Origin: Gemmatimonadetes bacterium bin94
GTDB lineage: Bacteria > Gemmatimonadota > Gemmatimonadetes > Longimicrobiales > Gaopeijiaceae
Direction of reading: 5' to 3'
Length of the DNA stretch: 64,000 bases
Assembly (NCBI GenBank): GCA_002238865.1
Contig: MPNE01000017.1
Span: 1-64,000, forward strand
The position numbers and the translations under genes are program-made. This document shows, piece by piece, positions 61,339 through 64,000 of this stretch; positions within the stretch are counted from its first letter, which is position 1, and each line of letters opens with the position of its first letter. The notes below the pieces were generated by a model. It searched no databases and was not told the DNA's origin. It worked only from the letters and a program-made list of their open reading frames with translations.

Positions 61339-62415
61339 ATGAGGGTGGTCGATCTCTTTTGTGGAGGCGGTGGGCTGTCACTCGGAGCCCATCAGGCCGG
61401 TTTTTCGATCGCTGCCGCAATCGACAACGACCCGATCTTGGTATCTTCGTACGCATACAACTTTCCCGACACAAAACTGGTGCTTGAAGATGTGACGAAA
61501 CTCGATGGCGAAGCCGTTCGGGAGGCCGCGGGTGGGCAAGTACACGCGATCGTCGGCGGCCCACCGTGCCAAGGGTTTAGTGCAATCGGTAGGCGTAACC
61601 CGGACGATCCGCGGCGTCGCCTGTTGGACGATTTCTTCAGGATCGTGGGAGAGGTTCAACCCGTGTTCTTCGTGATGGAGAACGTACTTGGTCTTGGCTA
61701 TGCAAACGCTAGATATATCCTTGATGAGGCCCTCCGACACACCAAAGGATACGGAACCTTGGGTCCCGTCGTGTGGAATGCCGCAGAGTTCGGAGCGGCA
61801 ACGAATCGTGCCCGGCTCTTCGTCGTAGGGATTCATGAGGACTACGGTGACCCGTTGAAGGCTGAAGACTTAGACTTTCTTAAGCAGCCGGCCGCGTCGG
61901 TTCGAGCTGCCATCGTAGACCTCGAGAATGCTTCAGCGCTGGCGGATGAGGACGACTTCGATACTTGGCGCATCACGCGTGTCGGCCGGCCGACTGATTA
62001 CGCTCGCGCCCTCCGGTCCGCGGATGGGCATTTTACGGGACACCGGAAAACCCGCCACTCGGAGTCGGTTGCACGTCGATTCGCGGGCGTTTCGGCAGGG
62101 GGCGTCGACCGGATCGGACGGCATCCGCGTTTGTCGTGGTCCGGACAGAGTCCCGCAATTCGGGCTGGGACGGGAGCTGATCGAGGTTCCTACCAGGCAG
62201 TACGGCCTATACATCCACAACATCCCCGCGTAATCACCGTTCGGGAAGCAGCCCGTTTGCAGGGGTTCCCGGACCGCCACCGCTTTCATCCGACGATCTG
62301 GCACTCGTTCAGGATGATCGGAAACAGCGTATCTCCGATCATGGCACGGGCCATATTCCAAGGGATCAGCAACAGGCTCCGCGAGTCCGGCCATCAAGGC
62401 CAAAGCGCTGAGTGA
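61339..62415 (+). CDS. DNA (cytosine-5-)-methyltransferase
   Basis: 358 aa. Motif I DLFCGGGGLSLGAHQAGF, motif IV GGPPCQGFSAIGR with catalytic Cys near residue 77, motif VI FVMENV, motif VIII (TNRARLFVVG), motif IX (REAARLQGFPD) and motif X (IGNSVSP) are all present. The target-recognition region is short (GGVDRIGRHPRLSWSGQSPA and RAGTGADRGSYQAVRPIHP). Target sequence cannot be predicted. Same strand as the ATPase and methyltransferase-like genes; no dedicated restriction enzyme is adjacent. Confidence 0.93.
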   Translation: MRVVDLFCGGGGLSLGAHQAGFSIAAAIDNDPILVSSYAYNFPDTKLVLEDVTKLDGEAVREAAGGQVHAIVGGPPCQGFSAIGRRNPDDPRRRLLDDFFRIVGEVQPVFFVMENVLGLGYANARYILDEALRHTKGYGTLGPVVWNAAEFGAATNRARLFVVGIHEDYGDPLKAEDLDFLKQPAASVRAAIVDLENASALADEDDFDTWRITRVGRPTDYARALRSADGHFTGHRKTRHSESVARRFAGVSAGGVDRIGRHPRLSWSGQSPAIRAGTGADRGSYQAVRPIHPQHPRVITVREAARLQGFPDRHRFHPTIWHSFRMIGNSVSPIMARAIFQGISNRLRESGHQGQSAE

Positions 62416-62509
62416 TTCCAGGGCGCCTTCCCGTGGCTGGCTCCGGTGTGGGTCGCCACTCGTACTTCGCTTACCGGTTGACGATACCCTCAGGATAGGA
62501 GAATCAGCG

Positions 62510-62773
62510 ATGACCAAACCAGACTCGCCAACCTTGTACTGGGCTGGCGGACCGTTTCATGTGTTCCTGCAATACCCTAGTAACATGTCGGATAGCGTTG
62601 TCAATGGTGCGATAGCCAGTCTTGACGCCTTCCGCTCAGATTGCCAAAGGCAGTTCTGTGCATTCTCTGGGACAGTCAACGGCCGCATCCTTGCTTCCAG
62701 TACATGGAAACCCCCGACACCCGTAACGATAAGATGGCGTTGCTATCGTGCAGTGCTGATTGAACTTGCGTGA
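62510..62773 (+). CDS. Small protein of unknown family
   Basis: 87 aa: TKPDSPTLYWAGGPFHVFLQ, YPSNMSDSVVNGAIASLDAF, with two Cys and a Trp/Arg-rich end. AGGAGAAT precedes the ATG. It follows the methyltransferase by 94 bp on the same strand and may be a further, possibly truncated, member of that operon. I recognise no domain. Confidence 0.45.
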   Translation: MTKPDSPTLYWAGGPFHVFLQYPSNMSDSVVNGAIASLDAFRSDCQRQFCAFSGTVNGRILASSTWKPPTPVTIRWRCYRAVLIELA

Positions 62774-62828
62774 TTCCTTGTCGTGATTCGGGCCTCAGGT
62801 ATTCTTTACCGCACTTGCACAGTCCGGA

Positions 62829-64000
62829 TCAACCCAACAGATGTGGCAAATCCGTTTTGAGTCTTGACGACAGCGGATGCGTTGGGAACAATCGTATCGC
62901 TTCTTTCCAAATCGACACGGCAGCTGTGTGGTTTCCAGAATTCCAGTAGGCACCGCCGAGGTTGAACCATGCGCGATCGTACCCTTCATCCAGCGCCAAA
63001 GCCTGCTTGTAAGCGTCGATGCATCCGTGGACATCTCCGATTCCTTCGCGGGCGACAGCTAGCTGAAACCAACTCATAGCGTCCGGTTGATGCTCAGTCG
63101 CTTGTGGCAGCAACACGGCGATGGCTTCCTCATACCGATGCAGAAAGTTCAGCGCCGTACCTAGGCAATAGCCGTATTCATTCGGCGACAGCTGAAAGGC
63201 TCTGCGAAAGCACGTCTCGGCCTCCTGCCAGTCTTCCGCCATCTGGGCCCAGTGCCCGGCACGATCCCAAAGTAAGGCCGCGTCCGGGTCTCCGTCAGCG
63301 GCTAAGGTCTCGGCCGCTTTTCTGAACCGTTCGTAGTCCCATCCGGTGCGCTCACCGCGATCGTGAAGGTAATAGACGCAAAGGAGTATCTCCTTCCTCG
63401 CTGGAAGATCGTCCCTGAACTCCTCTAGGTACGCGCCCCAGAATGAGATCGAGAACTGCGTGGCCTCGACAGATGATTTGCCGTATATGGACACCAGTCT
63501 TGCGCACCATGGCCATACCCATGCCGCCGAAGGCGCACCGTGAAGTAGTGCGCGAACCTCCCGAATAGCCTCCCTAGTCCTTCGTTGCCTGAACAAGATC
63601 TCGGCGCGCCAACCCTGCACGGCCAGCAAGGTTCCGGCAGAGCCCCTAGGCCATACAATCGCGTCCAGATGGTCCAAGGCGCGGTCGAGATCGGCATGCT
63701 TGTGTCTGTAGTGCCAAAGGCCTAGCGCGAAATGTGCTTCTGCAAGGTTTGGATCGAGCTCCAGCGCCCGCTCGTAAAGCGATCGGGCCGCATCGGGGTG
63801 GTTCAGCTTCTCCAGAGCCGTCCCCAGATTCTTGCTGCACCGTGCGGCAGCGCCCTTGGACTCGTCTAGAAGGAGCAGGGCCGAATTGTAGGCATCCCTT
63901 GCCTTCTTGAACTCCTTGAGTGCAAGCCACCCGTTGCCAATGCTGTAGAGGACCGAGCCTGGGGAGCTTTGGCCTCCATGGATGGTGTTGTGTAAGGCGT
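62829..64000 (-). CDS. TPR-repeat protein, 5' part beyond the window edge
   Basis: The frame is open from the right edge to a TGA at 62829-62831, about 390 codons. TPR units are plain: NLGTALEKLNHPDAARSLYE, RALELDPNLAEAHFALGLWH, NLGGAYWNSGNHTAAVSIWK. The middle part (EEFRDDLPARKEILLCVYYL) is non-repeat helix. It would act as a protein-protein scaffold. A TTG at 63677 could be an internal start, but the TPR pattern continues upstream, so the gene extends past 64000. It converges with the methyltransferase operon. Confidence 0.88.
   Translation of the reverse strand, partial: ALHNTIHGGQSSPGSVLYSIGNGWLALKEFKKARDAYNSALLLLDESKGAAARCSKNLGTALEKLNHPDAARSLYERALELDPNLAEAHFALGLWHYRHKHADLDRALDHLDAIVWPRGSAGTLLAVQGWRAEILFRQRRTREAIREVRALLHGAPSAAWVWPWCARLVSIYGKSSVEATQFSISFWGAYLEEFRDDLPARKEILLCVYYLHDRGERTGWDYERFRKAAETLAADGDPDAALLWDRAGHWAQMAEDWQEAETCFRRAFQLSPNEYGYCLGTALNFLHRYEEAIAVLLPQATEHQPDAMSWFQLAVAREGIGDVHGCIDAYKQALALDEGYDRAWFNLGGAYWNSGNHTAAVSIWKEAIRLFPTHPLSSRLKTDLPHLLG

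Overview
The window is high-GC bacterial DNA in which GTG and TTG starts are common and consecutive genes often share a stop and a start (ATGA, GTGA, TTGA overlaps). Two-component cytochrome bc genes, many secreted amidohydrolases and peptidases, six-bladed beta-propeller lipoproteins, small TonB-plug-like lipoproteins and an ImuB/DnaE2 pair together fit Gemmatimonadota or a close relative. This is inferred from gene content only; the window has no rRNA or tRNA to confirm it. I saw no CRISPR array, no complete insertion sequence and no RNA gene.

Layout. 0-6.3 kb: a DUF222-type HNH protein (cut by the left edge), the mutagenesis factor ImuB and error-prone DnaE2, with a DoxX-like gene between them. 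6.3-17.8 kb: a long minus-strand run (GNAT-like protein, S9 peptidase, VapBC toxin-antitoxin, M19 dipeptidase, two amidohydrolases, N-acyl-D-amino-acid deacylase, D-amino-acid dehydrogenase/oxidase, Apt). It reads as a pathway that breaks down peptides and D-amino acids, facing a divergent GntR regulator. 17.9-23.3 kb: GntR, a beta-lactamase-fold hydrolase, a beta-propeller lipoprotein, an FAD oxidoreductase and a GPP34 protein. 23.3-27.0 kb: a molybdate uptake operon (XRE/binding-domain regulator, modA, modB, modC) behind a perfect 20-bp palindrome. 27.0-31.3 kb: outer-membrane barrel, acyl-CoA ligase, MaoC-like hydratase and APC permease. 31.3-39.6 kb: a second propeller paralogue, a plug-like lipoprotein, an M20 peptidase, ferredoxin, alpha/beta hydrolase, PduO-type adenosyltransferase, an RDD protein and a DsbA-like lipoprotein. 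39.6-48.0 kb: a membrane protein, a Rieske/cytochrome b-c complex with a fused cytochrome b-dihaem c subunit, and two regulators (BTAD/AAA and AraC types).

From 48 kb on the DNA looks accessory: gene density drops and decayed fragments appear (cytochrome c tail, anti-sigma, OmpR-type winged helix, trypsin-like peptidase, Vsr endonuclease). Two intact units stand out. The first (49.1-55.1 kb) combines three short secreted or membrane-anchored Cys-rich peptides, a propeller lipoprotein, two thioredoxin-fold proteins without CxxC, a small subtilase without a signal peptide, a membrane protein and an ECF sigma/anti-sigma pair; it looks like an undescribed system for making and exporting disulfide-rich peptides. 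The second (58.9-62.4 kb) is a GHKL (MutL/MORC-like) ATPase whose stop overlaps the start of a Rossmann methyltransferase-like protein, followed by a DNA cytosine-5 methyltransferase, with an HNH protein next door and a Vsr remnant nearby. It is a candidate restriction- or defence-like system. A TPR protein runs off the right edge.
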